From positions 1-9,797 of the forward strand of contig PMCR01000343.1 of the NCBI GenBank assembly GCA_003155465.1: a stretch of DNA of 9,797 nt, in the 5' to 3' direction. This DNA comes from Myxococcales bacterium. GTDB taxonomy: Bacteria > Myxococcota > Polyangia > Fen-1088. This document shows, one piece after another, positions 1-7,229 of the stretch. The position numbers and the translations under genes were made by a program. Numbering within the stretch: the stretch's first letter is position 1; each line of letters starts with the position of its first letter. Under the pieces are notes generated by a model. That model did no database searches. It had not been told where the DNA came from and saw nothing but the letters and a program-made list of their open reading frames with translations.

Positions 1-24
1 ACCCGGCCTCCGTGAGGAGAGCCA

Positions 25-402
25 ATGGCCACGGAAAGACTGTCCATGCGAAAGACACGAGAAATCCTGCGACACAAATGGGTGCTGGGGCTGGGGTACC
101 GGGACGTAGCCAATAGCGTCGATGTAAGTCTGGACGGGGTGTGGTTGGTGGTGGATCGGGCCAAGAAGGCTGGGCTGGACTGGCCAACGGGCGAAGCCCT
201 GGACGACACAGCCCTGGAGGCCCGGGTCCACACGCGCGACCTGGAAGTGGGCCTGAGGCGGCCGATCCCCGACTGCGCGCGGATCGATCTGGAGCGACGC
301 CGGGTACCCGTTAAACTACCGCGCAAGTCCGGCCTCACACAGCGCCAGTTCAGGGCGGGGCTGCCGCAGACAATGGCGGCTACGAGCGCCAGCACGTCTT
401 GA
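25..402 (+). pseudogene. Truncated and decayed IstA-like transposase (IS21 family)
   Basis: The first ~95 residues look like the N-terminus of an IS21-family IstA transposase. They start MATERLSMRKTREILR, followed by a helix-turn-helix-like stretch (GYRDVANSVDVSL), then RAKKAGLDWP, EALDDTALEARV and a degenerate PDCA..LERRR motif that in intact IstA leads into the region before the DDE domain. After about residue 97 the resemblance is lost, and the frame stops at 125 residues against roughly 500 for an intact IstA. No DDE catalytic core and no IstB ATPase follow; an unrelated gene starts 66 bases later. A good ribosome binding site (GAGGAGA, 13-19) precedes the ATG, so the 5' end may be original. 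I infer a dead remnant left by insertion or deletion at the island edge. The IS terminus is not visible and probably lies left of the window. Confidence 0.72.
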
Positions 403-436
403 CCGTTCACAACAAGCGCGTACTCTGAAATTGAGA

Positions 437-454
437 CCCCCGCCTTTCTGGGGG
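437..454. repeat. Short GC hairpin between IS remnant and the nuclease gene
   Basis: CCCCC (437-441) and GGGGG (450-454) are separated by an 8-base loop and could form a small hairpin. No T-tract follows on either strand, so an intrinsic terminator is not demonstrated. It lies 15 bases before the start codon of the next gene and could equally affect that gene's translation. Confidence 0.25.
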
Positions 455-468
455 CTTGCGCCTATCCT

Positions 469-1389
469 ATGATCCGCCACCGCCGAATCCGCCCCGAAAA
501 CCTAAACGCCTGGCTGAAGGAGAGTTTGACCCGCTCCCCTGACGGTCGGTATACCCATCGTCTCCTCCAAGAGGAGCTGGTTGGTCGCGAAAGCGTGTGG
601 GACGAACTCGCGAGCTGCGTCCAGGAGGCACACGAGGATGGACGGCTCAAACTTCGGAAGGCTCTTGAGCCCACACTTTCGCCGTTCACCTGCCCGATGG
701 TTGATCCTGCCGCCGGCTATCCGCAGGATCTCCACGAGCGGACATTGATGGGGTACTTCGGTGAAGTGATGGCAGGCCTGATCGCGGAACACAAGGACAT
801 GCACGGCCATGAGCCGTGGAGGATCCCGGCCTTCCTGTTCCGGTTCCATCAAGTCGCGTTTCAGAAGCTCGAACAACGTCGAGATATGCTCACCCAAGGA
901 TTGACGCCCGCGCAGCTGGACCCTGACGATTCGATCATCCCTGGACGAACGGGAAACGATGTACTGGCCTTTCTTCTTGCCGCGGACGGGGACTTGAGTG
1001 GCATTCTTGTCTGCGAGGCGAAATGCCTCTCCAAACACCAGGCAGCCAAGGCAAAGAAGGCACACGAACAGCTCAGCACACCGGCACGCTGTCCCTCCGG
1101 AGTGAGAGAGATTATCGAGATTCTCAACGACTACGATACCGATGAGTCCAGGGAATGGCGCGATAGGCTCCGTCGTTTCTACTTCGACCCCAGCCGGAAA
1201 GTGTCCAGATCAGACATGCTCTTCTATGCGACCGGCGACAAGCCCACAGGTCGCGGGGGACGGGTTGCGTGGCTTTCCCTCTCGGAGCCGTCACCCGACT
1301 ACGCGGGAAATCGGCCGCTTGAGGTTGTCGAAGTCCACCTTGATGATCCCATGTCGTTCGTGAAAGCTCTCTATCGGACCACGCATTGA
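469..1389 (+). CDS. PD-(D/E)XK nuclease-like protein, HamA-like (Hachiman-like defence)
   Basis: This 306-residue soluble protein has no signal peptide or membrane segment. Its middle resembles the PD-(D/E)XK nuclease fold. A helix contains an acidic residue (GYFGEV, E99), a later GNDVLAF carries D164, and GILVCEAKC supplies the E183-x-K185 pair at the end of a hydrophobic strand. A lysine-rich helix (KHQAAKAKKAHEQL) follows, as is common after the ExK strand in this fold. The gene ends 3 bases before a large helicase gene. A small nuclease next to a DEAH helicase, with this size ratio, matches Hachiman, where HamA is the nuclease effector restrained by HamB. Similarity to the HamA family (DUF1837) is judged from layout and motif only; the typical KT...DG motif of that family is not clear here. 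The ATG lacks a convincing ribosome binding site. The frame is open back to 403, but I see no better start. Confidence 0.55.
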   Translation: MIRHRRIRPENLNAWLKESLTRSPDGRYTHRLLQEELVGRESVWDELASCVQEAHEDGRLKLRKALEPTLSPFTCPMVDPAAGYPQDLHERTLMGYFGEVMAGLIAEHKDMHGHEPWRIPAFLFRFHQVAFQKLEQRRDMLTQGLTPAQLDPDDSIIPGRTGNDVLAFLLAADGDLSGILVCEAKCLSKHQAAKAKKAHEQLSTPARCPSGVREIIEILNDYDTDESREWRDRLRRFYFDPSRKVSRSDMLFYATGDKPTGRGGRVAWLSLSEPSPDYAGNRPLEVVEVHLDDPMSFVKALYRTTH

Positions 1390-1392
1390 TCT

Positions 1393-4300
1393 ATGGTTGT
1401 TCCTGACCCAAGAACAATGGCACTGGCGCGCGGGTTGCGCGAGCGGTTGGCGGCGCTCCGTTTAACCCCCGCACAGGCGAAGCTTTACAGTCAACACGTC
1501 CGCCTGGGACTCGGCCGGCCAGGCCTACAATCCTTCGGGCTCGCCGACGCTCGCGCGCGTCTGGAAGAAGCGCAGTTGTTGCTCGATGCGGCCCTCGCAG
1601 AACGCGAGGGTGGTACCGGCAGTGAGTGGCGAAGTTCCGTAAAACGCGCGGGTGAACTTCTTGAGTGGTTGGCCAAAGGCGGGACGGTTGGTGACGAATT
1701 CCCTTCAGCCATCCTCGCGGCCGCTGCTTATCAGATCGCTGGGTACCCGGCGCTTGCTCGCGGCCTCATAATAACGACCGAGCCCGCCCCGGGTACCTCG
1801 ACGATCATCCGTCTGTTCCTGGGCGCGCAATTCCCAGAATTGCTGATCGAGGCTAATCGGGCAATCGGTGAGTTGGTGTTCAACCCGCGCCCCGGGCGCG
1901 AGGCAGGAGATCGAATCGACCACGCCATCGTTACCGAGACACTTCGCTCGCTCGCGGTGATTGCTGCTGCCATGCGGTGGGGCGATGAGGATCGCCTCTC
2001 ACTCGCCGTCGAAAAGCTCCAGTCAATTGCCGCCCTTGCTCGACACAGCCAGGTTCTGCACTCGGGCATCGTGGCGCAGCTTTGCGCGCTTGTCGCCCGG
2101 CAGTATTCGGAGACGCGCCTTTGGCAAGGGCTTAGGAGCCTTGGCGCCAAAGACGGCGAGGTGGCCGCCACCGCGTACGAACATTTTGGCCGCAAGGCAT
2201 TCTTGAAGGCCAGGAGTCTGACATGGAGATCACAGGAGGTCGGAATCCAGCGGCTGCTCGCCGGGGAATCCTTTGTCCTCTGCACGCCCACGGGTTCTGG
2301 CAAGACCACGGTGGCGGAACTGGCTCTTATCGGGAGTCTCTTTGGTCGTGTCAGCAGCCCGTTAGGTAGGGCGACCTCCGGGGAAGATGATGATGGCGCT
2401 CTCGCCCTCTATCTTGTTCCGTCACGGGCGCTCGCTGCCGAGGTGGAGCGGTGTTTGGAGAACGATCTCGCCGATATCGGTGACCACCGAGTCGTGGTGA
2501 CGGGCTTGTACGGCGGTACGGACTGGGGGCCGACCGATGCATGGCTGACGTCGACAGCCCCGACCATCCTTGTATGCACCTACGAGAAGGCCGAGGCCCT
2601 CCTCCGCTTCCTTGGTCCGCTCTTCATGAAGCGCGTGCGATCCGTGATCATCGATGAGGCTCATTCGGTCCAATTTGACGGCAAGACCGCTTCCTTGATG
2701 TCCGCCGACAGCCGCGCGCTCAGGTTGGAAATTCTCGCGATCCGGCTCCTCCGGGCACTCGATGGATGCCGGTACCGCCTGCTCGCGCTTTCTGCGGTCA
2801 CAGCCGGACTCGAAGGCAGTCTGGCGCAATGGCTTGTGGGCCAGGATGCCACGCCCGCGCGCTCTGACCACCGCAGTACGCGGCAACTCGTGGGGCGGCT
2901 TGAGTGCCTCGCGAACGGCGAATTCAGGATTCAGTATGACCTCCTCGACCGTGCGAGGCTCACATTCGAGGGTGCGCACGACACGCCTTTCGTCCCCAAC
3001 CCCTTCCCACGACACCCGCCAGCGCCGAGTTTCGTCAATGAAGGCCCCCTCGTTCGCCTGCGTCCATATCTCGCATGGGCGGCGTTCCAACTCGCTCAAG
3101 CCGACGCGAATGGGCGCTCACACTCTGTGTTGATCTCGATTACGAGCAACATCACTGGGTACGCGAAAAGTCTGCTCACGCTGATTGAGGCAGACTGGAG
3201 AGACACGAAGCTGCCTGCATTCTTCACGCCACCGATCGACGAACGGGCGCTTCGTATCTGGACCGAGTGCCTCAGCACCTCAAGAGATTACTTCACTGAA
3301 GCCTCCCCCGAATATCGCCTGCTCAAGCACGGAATCGTCGTCCACCATGGAAAAATGCCGGCATTGCTTGCGCGGCGCCTCAAGCAGGTTATCGAGGAAG
3401 GGATCGTGCGGGTCGTCATGGCGACATCCACCCTTTCGGAGGGTGTCAATCTGCCCGTCGAGTACATCCTGCTTCCCGACGTACACCGTCTGAACGGAGT
3501 ATTGTCACCGCAGGAGTTCATGAACCTCGTCGGCAGGGCCGGTCGGCCCGGTTTCGCCACCGAAGGCCGCACCCTGGTACTTGTCCCTCCGAACCCTGGT
3601 TCTTCGAGGACACGAGCGGCCGGGAGTGACCGGCGTCTCATCAACGGATATTGGGAGGCGATCAATAGCATTCAAAGGACTGACGCTGATGTCGCATCCC
3701 TCAAAGCCACTAGCCCCCTGGCTGAGCTTCTCCTTCTACTGCGGGCGGAGTGGCAGAAGCTGACCGGCGACGCAACCGAGCAGGAATTCATGAATTGGCT
3801 CGAAGCCACGCCGGTAATGATGCCCCCCAATGGAGAACCAGCGCCCGCAATCGTATGCCTTGACACGCTTGACGCAATCCTCCTTGCTGGGATGGAAGAA
3901 CTGGAGCAACTGCGATCGTCCACCACCACTCAGGAACCCTCGGAAATCGAGGATGGGCTTCGCGGGATTTGGGGCAGGAGCCTCGCCAAGGTTACCGCGG
4001 CCGATGAGGCATTCCTTGCCCGTGTCTTCCTGCAGCGTGGGAAGGCAATTCCGAATCTCTATCCCAACCCCGGCGAACGCCGGCGGATTTACAAGACGAG
4101 CCTGCCCCCACTGTCCGCGCGGGATCTTTTGGCACGCATTCCTTCAATCGTGTCGCACCTGAAAGGGGGCTCCACCTACGCGACATGGTCTGCCGAGGAG
4201 AGATTCCAGTTTGTTGAAGGTACCCTGGAATTGGTGTCAGCAGTTCCGCGCTTTGCGCCAAGCAAGAAGGCGGGACGGGCCATGGTTGACTGGCGGATCG

Positions 4301-4983
4301 TCCTCCGGTGGTGGCTCGACCCAGACGGCGCCAGCAAGACGCCAGCTCCCGACCGAGTTGGATCATGGCACGAGTACGCTGCCGCCAACTTCGCCTATAA
4401 GGCAAATTGGGCTATGGGCAGCGTGACGGCCCTCGTGCTCGACGGGATCCGCGACGGTTCTATGCCGGTTGCGCTGTCCCTCGCTGAGTGGTCGAAGAGT
4501 GGCCTGCCCTGGATAGCGTTCTGGCTCAAGGAGCTGCTCACGTGGGGCACGCTCGACCCGGTCGCCGCGTTTCTGCTGGCGAGGGGAGGATCAATCACGC
4601 GTGCCGAGGCTCGCACCACCGCGCACGAATACTATGACGCCCAGGGGAATGAACCTGATTTCAACGCGATTCTGGACCCAGGCCGTATCCGTGCGTGGGC
4701 GGAGGCCGCGAGGTCGCGGCGGTCCCAGCCCGATGCAGCCAGCAGCAAAGCAGTCTTCAACATCCCTGCTCGCTTGTCCGCGCCAGCTCAGTACCTAACG
4801 AGCCAGCGCCTCCGGGTGCTTCCGCGGAAGCTGGACACTGGAGGAATCGAGTGGACGGACATTGCCGGCTACCATGTCGCGACCAGTGAGGGATCGTCCG
4901 TGCGCACGGAGTGGTCTGCGGCGACGACAGACTTCGTCCTGGATGTCGCGCAAGGCACCGTTATCGTGGCGGCGTACCTGTAG
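1393..4983 (+). CDS. Large SF2 (Ski2-like) DEAH-box helicase, HamB-like
   Basis: The protein has 1196 residues with a complete superfamily 2 helicase core at about 275-730: a likely Q-motif glutamine (Q281), Walker A PTGSGKTT (299-306, K304), motif Ia LVPSRALAAE (341-350), motif II DEAH (421-424), motif III LSAVTAG (466-472), HHGKMP (651-656), motif V ATSTLSEGVNLP (677-688) and motif VI NLVGRAGRPG (711-720). The EGVNLP and GRAGRPG forms are typical of Ski2-like helicases that act on DNA or RNA. About 275 mainly helical residues precede the core and about 460 residues of unknown fold follow it. The gene starts 3 bases after the nuclease-like gene, so the two are almost certainly co-transcribed and translationally coupled. 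By analogy with Hachiman, it would sense damaged or invading DNA and control the nuclease. Helicase identity is near certain; the HamB assignment is moderate, and other defence helicases remain possible. Confidence 0.85.
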   Translation: MVVPDPRTMALARGLRERLAALRLTPAQAKLYSQHVRLGLGRPGLQSFGLADARARLEEAQLLLDAALAEREGGTGSEWRSSVKRAGELLEWLAKGGTVGDEFPSAILAAAAYQIAGYPALARGLIITTEPAPGTSTIIRLFLGAQFPELLIEANRAIGELVFNPRPGREAGDRIDHAIVTETLRSLAVIAAAMRWGDEDRLSLAVEKLQSIAALARHSQVLHSGIVAQLCALVARQYSETRLWQGLRSLGAKDGEVAATAYEHFGRKAFLKARSLTWRSQEVGIQRLLAGESFVLCTPTGSGKTTVAELALIGSLFGRVSSPLGRATSGEDDDGALALYLVPSRALAAEVERCLENDLADIGDHRVVVTGLYGGTDWGPTDAWLTSTAPTILVCTYEKAEALLRFLGPLFMKRVRSVIIDEAHSVQFDGKTASLMSADSRALRLEILAIRLLRALDGCRYRLLALSAVTAGLEGSLAQWLVGQDATPARSDHRSTRQLVGRLECLANGEFRIQYDLLDRARLTFEGAHDTPFVPNPFPRHPPAPSFVNEGPLVRLRPYLAWAAFQLAQADANGRSHSVLISITSNITGYAKSLLTLIEADWRDTKLPAFFTPPIDERALRIWTECLSTSRDYFTEASPEYRLLKHGIVVHHGKMPALLARRLKQVIEEGIVRVVMATSTLSEGVNLPVEYILLPDVHRLNGVLSPQEFMNLVGRAGRPGFATEGRTLVLVPPNPGSSRTRAAGSDRRLINGYWEAINSIQRTDADVASLKATSPLAELLLLLRAEWQKLTGDATEQEFMNWLEATPVMMPPNGEPAPAIVCLDTLDAILLAGMEELEQLRSSTTTQEPSEIEDGLRGIWGRSLAKVTAADEAFLARVFLQRGKAIPNLYPNPGERRRIYKTSLPPLSARDLLARIPSIVSHLKGGSTYATWSAEERFQFVEGTLELVSAVPRFAPSKKAGRAMVDWRIVLRWWLDPDGASKTPAPDRVGSWHEYAAANFAYKANWAMGSVTALVLDGIRDGSMPVALSLAEWSKSGLPWIAFWLKELLTWGTLDPVAAFLLARGGSITRAEARTTAHEYYDAQGNEPDFNAILDPGRIRAWAEAARSRRSQPDAASSKAVFNIPARLSAPAQYLTSQRLRVLPRKLDTGGIEWTDIAGYHVATSEGSSVRTEWSAATTDFVLDVAQGTVIVAAYL

Positions 4984-5138
4984 TTCCCGCCGGGCAGGTC
5001 TACTCCTCGCCTCCACTATCACCTTTGGTTCGGACAAGGTCTTGAATGGTCCGCCACAACTCATGACTCGAACCGGATCAGACGGCGAAGCCCAGGCCCA
5101 AGCCACCCACTCGTCATCCCAGGGTTACTGGCCGCTTC
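4984..5138. other. Intergenic gap between convergent genes
   Basis: This 155-base gap separates the helicase (plus strand) from the metallopeptidase (minus strand). I see no gene and no clear intrinsic terminator. The only pairing noted is a weak CGGAC (5031-5035) with GTCCG (5049-5053), without a T-run. Confidence 0.5.
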
Positions 5139-5684
5139 TCATCTTGGCATGAGCATGCCAAGGTTCGTGAGACGGTATTCCATGGCCTGAGCACTGACCC
5201 CGAAGTCACTGGCAAGCGCTGCAATCAGCTCGGACGAATCAACCTTCGCTTTCTTTTCAACGACTCGAGAGAACGCATCGAGCACGAGGTTGTCTGGCAT
5301 CAAGAGCTCTGCAGCGAAACGGTTAGCCTGGATCTCTCTTGCGTCGGTTGCCTGCGACGATGTCTGGTCGCGCTTCATGACGACAGACTTTGACCTCATG
5401 GTCTGATCGACGAACACTTCCCCCTGATGTTCCAGTTTGAGATGACCCAACTCATGGGCGATCGTGAATCGCTGGCGGGTTCTGGAGTGTGCCGAATTCA
5501 CTCCGATCACGATTTTGGTCTTCCGCTTAATGAGGACGCCCGAGAGATCATCGTCAAATGGTTCATACGAAACCGCCGCGCCGCAGACTAACGCGATCGC
5601 GTCAACGTCTACCGGCGCTGAGCTCACGTGCGCCCGCTTCAGCAGGAGCCGTGCGGCGTGCTTGGGGTCTGTTGCTCTCGTCAT
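5139..5684 (-). CDS. ImmA/IrrE-family zinc metallopeptidase (putative anti-repressor)
   Basis: The 181-residue protein carries the hallmark RFTIAHELGH with the HExxH zinc site (H77, E78, H81). Downstream, REIQANRFAAELLMP supplies the third-ligand glutamate (E117) and the FAAELLMP signature of the ImmA/IrrE (DUF955) family. Members of this family, such as ImmA of ICEBs1, cleave a partner XRE-family repressor to induce genes, often after DNA damage or on mobile elements. I chose the ATG at 5684, not the upstream one at 5735. It overlaps the stop codon of the XRE gene as ATGA, and AAAGGGA lies just upstream. This gives a protein beginning MTRATDPKHA and a standard two-gene coupled operon. The likely substrate is the adjacent XRE protein. 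No signal peptide is seen, so it is cytoplasmic. Confidence 0.9.
   Translation of the reverse strand: MTRATDPKHAARLLLKRAHVSSAPVDVDAIALVCGAAVSYEPFDDDLSGVLIKRKTKIVIGVNSAHSRTRQRFTIAHELGHLKLEHQGEVFVDQTMRSKSVVMKRDQTSSQATDAREIQANRFAAELLMPDNLVLDAFSRVVEKKAKVDSSELIAALASDFGVSAQAMEYRLTNLGMLMPR
5143..5162. repeat. Perfect 9-bp inverted repeat at the 3' end of the peptidase gene
   Basis: CTTGGCATG (5143-5151) and CATGCCAAG (5154-5162) form a perfect inverted repeat around a 2-base centre, overlapping the last codons of the metallopeptidase gene. Being symmetrical and at a convergent gene end, it could help stop transcription from either side or protect a 3' end, but no U-tract follows. It may also be chance symmetry in codons for Gly-Met-Leu-Met-Pro-Arg. 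Confidence 0.3.
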
Positions 5685-6064
5685 GGGTTCCCTTTCTGCC
5701 CCTGATCTGCTTTGGAGACAACGCGGCGGATCCAATCCTTCGCGTCCTCAGCTAATGACTCCTTGCCGAGGGTCTTCTCCAGCTCAGCATCCTGCTGAAG
5801 CAGGACAGCTTTGCCCGGCAGCAGTTCGTGGGGAGCGATGCCGATGGCGTTTGCGAGTTCATAGACCAAGTGCAACGATACATGCTGGCGGCCCCGTTCG
5901 ATGTTGGTGATGGATGTCCGTGCCAACCCCACGCGACTGGCAACATCGTCTTGGGTCAGGTCCGCAGCCTGGCGACGCTTCCTCAGAATGTGCCCGAATT
6001 CTCGATAGAGGCGCTCCATCAGCTCCCGTGACGAATACAGCAGCCACGTGCCGAAGTCAATCAT
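5681..6064 (-). CDS. XRE-family helix-turn-helix repressor (ImmR-like)
   Basis: A Cro/C1-type helix-turn-helix domain spans about residues 25-83 (ILRKRRQAADLTQDD, VASRVGLARTSITNIERGRQ, then YELANAIGIAPHELLP). A C-terminal tail of ~45 residues, rich in acidic and basic residues, could be where the partner peptidase acts. The gene is coupled to the ImmA/IrrE gene by a 4-base ATGA overlap. It reads away from the multi-ubiquitin operon, and its 5' end abuts TGACA/TGTCA repeats that are likely its operators, so it probably represses itself and perhaps the divergent operon. The start is uncertain. The ATG at 6064 has no ribosome binding site, and a leaderless mRNA is possible from CTGACA (6100-6095) and CAAAAT (6076-6071) on the minus strand. 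The internal ATG at 6019 has GGGAG just upstream and would give 112 residues, beginning MERLYREFG. Confidence 0.88.
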   Translation of the reverse strand: MIDFGTWLLYSSRELMERLYREFGHILRKRRQAADLTQDDVASRVGLARTSITNIERGRQHVSLHLVYELANAIGIAPHELLPGKAVLLQQDAELEKTLGKESLAEDAKDWIRRVVSKADQGQKGNP

Positions 6065-6066
6065 CT

Positions 6067-6079
6067 TGACATTTTGTCA
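6067..6079. promoter_or_regulatory. Palindromic operator candidate TGACA-ttt-TGTCA
   Basis: A perfect 5-base inverted repeat with a 3-base spacer sits 3 bases upstream of the longer start of the XRE gene. XRE repressors usually bind such short dyads. A repressor here would block transcription or initiation of its own gene. The same half-site recurs twice within the next 65 bases, which supports function. Confidence 0.55.
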
Positions 6080-6093
6080 CGCATGGAAACCTT

Positions 6094-6121
6094 TTGTCAG
6101 TATCATTGACATTGGCATAAT
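6094..6121 (+). promoter_or_regulatory. Putative rightward promoter of the multi-ubiquitin operon
   Basis: TTGTCA (6094-6099) and CATAAT (6116-6121) are spaced by 16 bases and match sigma-70-type -35 and -10 elements at five of six positions each. This is the most AT-rich spot in the window (TATATATTTT follows). Transcription would start near 6128, about 100 bases before the preferred start codon. The elements interleave with the TGTCA/TGACA half-sites, consistent with a repressible promoter. Prediction by eye only. Confidence 0.45.
6095..6111. promoter_or_regulatory. Second operator candidate, TGTCA-N7-TGACA
   Basis: Inverted half-sites TGTCA (6095-6099) and TGACA (6107-6111) face each other across 7 bases. 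They overlap the proposed rightward promoter elements, so an XRE protein bound here could repress the multi-ubiquitin operon. A further single half-site TGACA lies at 6138-6142, near the likely rightward transcription start. Confidence 0.5.
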
Positions 6122-6218
6122 ATATATTTTGCTACATTGACATTTGGACCAGAATGGCGGAAAAAGGGCATCACGACCTGGGGGGAAAGCTCGCTGGGTC
6201 GGCCGAAAGAAGCCCAAG

Positions 6219-6224
6219 AAAGGA
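6219..6224 (+). promoter_or_regulatory. Ribosome binding site that sets the start of the multi-ubiquitin gene
   Basis: AAAGGA lies 7 bases before the ATG at 6232. The upstream in-frame ATG at 6154 has no comparable site, so the downstream start is preferred. Confidence 0.6.
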
Positions 6225-6231
6225 TGTCGTC

Positions 6232-6903
6232 ATGACCACAAACGCACACGGCCGCCAAAGCAGCGACCACCACGAGATCTTCGTCAACGGGAAACCGGTC
6301 CGGATTGCGGATCGTGAGCCGATAGGATCACAGATCCTGGCCGAAGCCGGTTTCGAGCCCGTCGACGAGCACGTTCTCGTCGAAAGGGCAAAGGTCGGCT
6401 CCAGGTTGATAAGCCTAGACGAGAGGGTCCGACTTGACGGCGAGGACGGCCCTCGCTTCTACGTCTTTCGTACCGGTGATGTCTTCATGTTCACCATCAA
6501 CGAACATGGGTACGAGTGGGGAAGGAGTGGCATCTCGGAGCCCGAACTTCGTGAACTCGGTCGCGTGTCGGACGCGGATATATTGTTCCAGGAGCGCGAG
6601 GACGAAGAACCGCGCATCCTCGCCGCCAGCGACACGGTGCAGCTCAGTTCTGCTGGTGCCGAGCACCTGCGGACAGAGTCACGAATGGTCACGGTCTTTC
6701 TCAACGGCCCCAACAACCCGAAAGAGATTCCTCGCGGCGTCTACACGACAGAGCAGCTGATAGACGTCCTTGGCGTCGAGCCGGGCTACCTTCTCAACCT
6801 CGCCGAGAAGGATGGCCTTCGCACGCTGAAGCCCGGTGAAAGGATCCGGGTGAAGACAGACATGCGATTCTTTTCCCAGGTGCCCGGGGGAGGGTCATCG
6901 TAG
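6232..6903 (+). CDS. Multi-ubiquitin domain protein: three tandem beta-grasp repeats ending GGGSS
   Basis: A 223-residue protein from the ATG at 6232; an in-frame ATG at 6154 would add 26 residues. It contains three repeats with the beta-grasp pattern (strand, helix, later strand): about 14-82 (EIFVNGKPVRI ... RFYVFRTG), 83-150 (VFMFTINEHGYEWG ... DTVQLSSAGAEHL) and 151-218 (MVTVFLNGPNNPKEI ... MRFFSQVP). The repeats resemble the Multi_ubiq (polyubiquitin-like) family found in bacterial ubiquitin-like operons. Only the last repeat has a glycine end, GGG (219-221) followed by SS, so trimming by the JAB enzyme would expose a conjugatable glycine C-terminus. The junctions between repeats lack Gly-Gly, so the three domains should stay fused. 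The stop codon overlaps the next start by one base (TAGTG). This is the likely modifier of the pathway encoded by the next three genes. Confidence 0.85.
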   Translation: MTTNAHGRQSSDHHEIFVNGKPVRIADREPIGSQILAEAGFEPVDEHVLVERAKVGSRLISLDERVRLDGEDGPRFYVFRTGDVFMFTINEHGYEWGRSGISEPELRELGRVSDADILFQEREDEEPRILAASDTVQLSSAGAEHLRTESRMVTVFLNGPNNPKEIPRGVYTTEQLIDVLGVEPGYLLNLAEKDGLRTLKPGERIRVKTDMRFFSQVPGGGSS

Positions 6904-7229
6904 TGACCTGCGAAGAGGAGCTTGCCGGGCTATGCCTCCTCTGGCCCAGGGCAGCCCTGCGCTATGAAGGCGGCAAGCCCCTCATATTCCTGCCGGAGTT
7001 CCAGGTGAAGTCCGGCGGCCAGGTATCGACTATGGACTTGCTCCTATGCCCACATCAACACTCCGGTTACGTGACGCGCCTATTCTTTCGGCAGCAGCTG
7101 GGTCGCGGCGCTAATTGGAGCGTACACGCAGTTTGCGGAGAACAATGGTGGGCGCCATCGTGGAAGGATGTTCAGCCGAACCAGTCATGGCCCAGCATGT
7201 TGGCCAACCATCTGAAGGCCGTGGAATGA
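6903..7229 (+). CDS. E2-like protein of a bacterial ubiquitin-like system (Prok-E2 family E-like)
   Basis: A 108-residue protein starting at a GTG that overlaps the previous stop codon, with GGGGGAGGG (6885-6893) as ribosome binding site. Identification rests on operon position and pattern. The N-terminal half reads as beta strands (PLIFLPEFQVK, VSTMDLLLCP). A Trp/Cys-rich C-terminal part follows: NWSVHAVCGEQWWAPSW, then WPSMLANHLKAVE at the end. This is like the small E2-fold proteins that accompany multi-ubiquitin, JAB and ThiF genes in bacteria. Such a protein would receive the modifier from the E1 and pass it to a target. C78, next to H75 and W72, is the best candidate catalytic cysteine; C49 is another. 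The domain is shorter than a eukaryotic E2 (about 150 residues). The gene overlaps the next one by 4 bases (ATGA). Family level moderately sure, mechanism not. Confidence 0.65.
   Translation: MTCEEELAGLCLLWPRAALRYEGGKPLIFLPEFQVKSGGQVSTMDLLLCPHQHSGYVTRLFFRQQLGRGANWSVHAVCGEQWWAPSWKDVQPNQSWPSMLANHLKAVE

Noticed and set aside
437..454. Intrinsic terminator for the IS remnant
   Set aside because: Only five G-C pairs and no T-tract on either strand.
2422..3099. Long minus-strand frame (225 codons) inside the helicase gene
   Set aside because: Fully antisense to conserved helicase motifs on the plus strand; no domain signature and typical of GC-rich shadow frames.
5464..5910. Plus-strand frame opposite the XRE/ImmA genes
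   Set aside because: Shadow of the HExxH and helix-turn-helix coding sequence, with low-complexity Arg/Ser/Ala content.
5681..6064. Type II toxin-antitoxin reading of the XRE plus ImmA/IrrE pair
   Set aside because: The complete HExxH peptidase with the FAAELLMP signature fits a repressor-cleaving ImmA/IrrE protein better than a RES, HipA or HigB-like toxin, though a toxin-antitoxin role is not fully excluded.
7115..7225. N-terminal extension of the JAB gene
   Set aside because: Lies inside the E2-like gene; the ATGA overlap at 7226 gives a better-placed start, and the extension shows no domain.
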